Assembly: GCF_003668995.1 (NCBI RefSeq) | Contig: NZ_CP033068.1 | Location: 2,480,001-2,544,000 of the forward strand | DNA: 64,000 nucleotides | Origin: Flavobacterium sp. 140616W15 | Lineage (GTDB): Bacteria > Bacteroidota > Bacteroidia > Flavobacteriales > Flavobacteriaceae | Direction of reading: 5' to 3' | Part shown: positions 61,596 to 64,000 of the stretch, piece after piece | Layout: the number at the start of each line of letters is the position of its first letter | Numbering within the stretch: position 1 is the stretch's first letter | Made by a program: the position numbers and the translations under genes | Notes under the pieces: model-generated | Databases searched by the model: none | The model's input: only the letters and a program-made list of their open reading frames with translations | What the model was told of the DNA's origin: nothing

Positions 61596-62363
61596 ATGAA
61601 AAAATATTCTGATTTTGCAATGAGTACTTGCAATAAATTTAAAGAAATCCAAGAAAAGTTTGTAGAAAAATATAACTTAAACGATTTTACAGAATGGTTT
61701 TACGATGAAGAAACATCGTTAATTACATTTAAAAAAGGACAGACCGAATTAAATTTTGAATACATCCCAATTGGTAGTTATTCTAATTCAAGCAAAACTT
61801 GGCTATGGGCATGGAATAATAAAGAATTACTTCATAACAATAAACTTAAAACAATATTGATAAAACAGTTTGGAAAAGAAAATAATTATTCAAGATTAAC
61901 ACAAGCTTCCTTTGATGCTGATAAAAATATTGGTTGGGAATTAACTGCTATAGCTTATGATCTTATTAAAGCGATTGGTTCATATAGAATTATTAATGAA
62001 GATAACCTTGAAATTTATTTTTTACTAACTGATGAAATTGATAATAATTTTGTTGAAGAACTAAAGAAAATAAATAAAAACAAAACGAAAAAATTAATTC
62101 AATGTAAGAAGCATGGCTTTAGCAGACCTGCTTTTATTTGTCAGCATCTTAATGAAAATGATAAAACTGGTTTTGAAGAAGCATTTGAAACAGAAATTGG
62201 AATGCATTTAGAAGAAGATGATGATTTATCTGCTTGGTGTAATAAATGTGAGGAAGCTAGAATAAAAGATGATGGATGGAATCAAAAAAACATGAAAATA
62301 GCTAAAATAAAATTAGCCTGTGAGCAATGCTATTTTAAAATAAAAGAAACTAACAATAAATAA
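61596..62363 (+). CDS. DUF6882-like protein with Cys-rich C-terminus
   Basis: 255 residues, cytosolic. The N-terminal two-thirds show a DUF6882-like core (TWLWAWNNKELLHNN, NIGWELTAIAYDLIKAIGSY). The C-terminal third (about 165-255) has paired Cys/His (CKKHGFSRPAFICQHL, AWCNKCEEAR, ACEQCYFKI) that may bind zinc. It lies 13 bases after the rhomboid gene, so it is co-transcribed. DUF6882 proteins appear in immunity or stress contexts, but the function is unknown. Confidence 0.75.
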   Translation: MKKYSDFAMSTCNKFKEIQEKFVEKYNLNDFTEWFYDEETSLITFKKGQTELNFEYIPIGSYSNSSKTWLWAWNNKELLHNNKLKTILIKQFGKENNYSRLTQASFDADKNIGWELTAIAYDLIKAIGSYRIINEDNLEIYFLLTDEIDNNFVEELKKINKNKTKKLIQCKKHGFSRPAFICQHLNENDKTGFEEAFETEIGMHLEEDDDLSAWCNKCEEARIKDDGWNQKNMKIAKIKLACEQCYFKIKETNNK

Positions 62364-62513
62364 AAAACATCTCACAAAACAAGCTTTACAATATATAAAC
62401 TATAGTTTAATTCCCTTTAAAATTCGTATTTTCGTTAAGCTAAAAATGGCCTAATAACTCCTATAATAAGAATGTTACATGTAGTTATAAAAGCAATAAC
62501 CCCTACAGAAATT

Positions 62514-63137
62514 ATGAATGATTCTTGGACCGAAAGATGGAATGACCGATATAGTACAGATGAATTTGCTTATGGTGAACATCCAAACAACTATTTAAAA
62601 GAACAATTAGAAAAACTAAACACGGGAACAATCCTTTTCCCTGCTGAAGGCGAAGGTCGAAATGCTGTTTTTGCAGCCAAACTTGGCTGGACAGTTTCGG
62701 CATTTGATATTAGTATCGAAGGAAAAAATAAAGCCTTACGACTTGCCAATGCAAACGATGTAAGCATTGACTATCAAGTTGGCGAATTACAAACATTAAA
62801 TTATACTTCTGAACAATTTGATGCAATTGCCTTAATTTATGCGCACTTTCCTGGTAATATTAAATCATTGTACCATAAAACACTTAGCAGCTATTTACGC
62901 AAAGGAGGATTACTAATTTTTGAAGCATTTAGTAAGAAACATATCGAATACAATTCAAAAAACGAAAAAATTGGCGGGCCAAAAGAACTGGACATGCTAT
63001 TTTCTATTGATGAGATAAAAGCTGACTTTCCGGATTATGATATCATCGAATTAACAGAGAAAGAAATAGAATTAAACGAAGGTCTTTTTCATAACGGAAA
63101 AGGTTCCGTAATACGATTTGTGGGTCAAAAAAAGTAA
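62514..63137 (+). CDS. Class I SAM-dependent methyltransferase (TehB-like)
   Basis: 207 residues from the ATG at 62514 ([20 protein letters not shown]); an upstream in-frame ATG at 62472 would add 14 unconserved residues. The SAM-binding region is [20 protein letters not shown], with [27 protein letters not shown] and [16 protein letters not shown]. It resembles TehB/thiopurine-type enzymes that methylate small soft nucleophiles. The PhzF gene begins 2 bases after its stop. Confidence 0.87.
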   Translation: MNDSWTERWNDRYSTDEFAYGEHPNNYLKEQLEKLNTGTILFPAEGEGRNAVFAAKLGWTVSAFDISIEGKNKALRLANANDVSIDYQVGELQTLNYTSEQFDAIALIYAHFPGNIKSLYHKTLSSYLRKGGLLIFEAFSKKHIEYNSKNEKIGGPKELDMLFSIDEIKADFPDYDIIELTEKEIELNEGLFHNGKGSVIRFVGQKK

Positions 63138-63139
63138 CA

Positions 63140-64000
63140 ATGAAAAAAAGAATAGCATACCAAATTGATTCTTTCACAAAAGAAAAGTTCAAAGGAAATC
63201 CGGCAGGAGTAATTGTAAATGCAGAAGGACTGAATGATTACCAAATGCAACAAATAGCAAGAGAATTAAACAACTCAGAAACAGCCTTTCTGTTCCCTCC
63301 TGATAATGATGATTGCGATGGAATAATACGATACTTTACACCAAGTACCGAAGTTCCAATTTGCGGACATGCTACAATTGCAGCAATGTATGCAAAAGCA
63401 ATTGAAGATAATTTAGATTCTTGTGTATTAAAATTTAAAACCAAGGTTGGTATTCTTCCTTTTGAAATTATCAAAAATAATGGAGATTATCAAGTTGTAA
63501 TGACACAAGGAACTTTTGAATTAAGTCCAACATTCGATAAAGACATCATCATCAAAATGCTAACTGCATTAGGCCTAGAAGAATCTGATACTGATAAAAA
63601 TTGCCCTATTCAGATAGCATCTACAGGACATTCTAAAGTTATGATAGGAATTAAAAGTCGAGAAAAGCTGAACAGTCTATCACCAGACTACAATGCATTA
63701 GCCGATTTAAGTACTATTATTAACTGCAACGGTTATTTTGTCTTTACTTTTGATTCAGACAGTAAAGACATTTTAACCTATGGACGAATGTTTGCACCTT
63801 CAATTGGTATAAATGAAGATCCTGTTACAGGTAATGCAAACGGACCATTGGGAGGATATTTGATTCAGAATAGAATTGTTGATTTTAAAGACAATACATT
63901 TGAATTTAATGGTCGACAAGGTGAAAAAATCGACAGACTTGGCGTAATAAATGTTAAAGTTAAGATTGAAAATAACAAACCTTCATTAATCCAAATAAAG
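63140..64000 (+). CDS. PhzF family isomerase/epimerase, 3' end beyond window
   Basis: 287 codons up to the window edge, no stop yet. The catalytic Glu47 lies in LNNSETAFLFP. RYFTPSTEVPICGHATIAA and the late EDPVTGNANGPLGGY motif are family signatures of the duplicated diaminopimelate-epimerase-like fold. Relatives include the PhzF isomerase of phenazine synthesis, but most are of unknown substrate; no phenazine genes are near. The gene is coupled to the upstream methyltransferase (2-base gap). Confidence 0.9.
   Translation, partial: MKKRIAYQIDSFTKEKFKGNPAGVIVNAEGLNDYQMQQIARELNNSETAFLFPPDNDDCDGIIRYFTPSTEVPICGHATIAAMYAKAIEDNLDSCVLKFKTKVGILPFEIIKNNGDYQVVMTQGTFELSPTFDKDIIIKMLTALGLEESDTDKNCPIQIASTGHSKVMIGIKSREKLNSLSPDYNALADLSTIINCNGYFVFTFDSDSKDILTYGRMFAPSIGINEDPVTGNANGPLGGYLIQNRIVDFKDNTFEFNGRQGEKIDRLGVINVKVKIENNKPSLIQIK

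Overview
The window looks like chromosomal DNA of a member of the Flavobacteriaceae, most likely Flavobacterium. The reasons are its strong A+T bias, two SusC/SusD pairs, DUF4293 next to rho, many MKK-type signal peptides ending in AQ or SQ, near absence of Shine-Dalgarno sequences, and promoters of the Bacteroidota type (TTTG, about 19 bases, TAnnTTTG). No CRISPR array, rRNA, phage or transposase gene was seen.

Layout. 1-1140: end of a DUF4377 gene and a minus-strand tRNA array (Ser-Pro-Arg-Arg). 1379-4416: thiolase, an SH3/NlpC-P60 hydrolase and a DUF6985-like protein. 4469-8418: an AraC regulator divergent from an oxidoreductase group (aldo/keto reductase, MdaB-type quinone reductase, YgiN-type monooxygenase, frameshifted MDR reductase). 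8549-16756: a methyltransferase, DUF2130 and DUF4202 proteins, a META-domain lipoprotein, a LuxR-type response regulator, an outer-membrane barrel, a Lys-rich protein and MobA. 17188-34283: a sulfur-scavenging island with two SusCD pairs, two formylglycine sulfatases, a sterol-desaturase-like hydroxylase, a rhodanese-thioredoxin protein, a YeiH transporter and a 39-residue membrane peptide. 34359-43911: ornithine aminotransferase divergent from an Lrp regulator that heads a peptidase/amidase operon. 44019-46128: a two-gene unit divergent from a MerR regulator with two perfect dyads. 46332-48777: rho and its DUF4293 neighbour. 48947-53860: a response regulator and two tandem TPR histidine kinases. 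53862-64000: housekeeping genes (YfcE-type phosphoesterase, TruA, ABC exporter, dihydrolipoyl dehydrogenase) and assorted proteins ending in a truncated PhzF gene.

The most interesting item is the leader of the sulfur island. A near-perfect promoter lies about 480 bases before susC, and the leader holds two mini-ORFs that both end in Cys-Cys (MCMCC and MKTMYRSCCK), the second just before a strong hairpin. With sulfatases and sulfur carriers downstream, a cysteine-sensing leader peptide is a natural hypothesis.

A caution applies to the whole window. Four genes (MDR reductase, second sulfatase, S51 peptidase, and rho twice) are broken by exactly one missing A (T on the plus strand) in a homopolymer, and the Lys-rich gene tail looks similarly damaged. 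Since rho is affected, sequence or consensus error is at least as likely as true gene decay.
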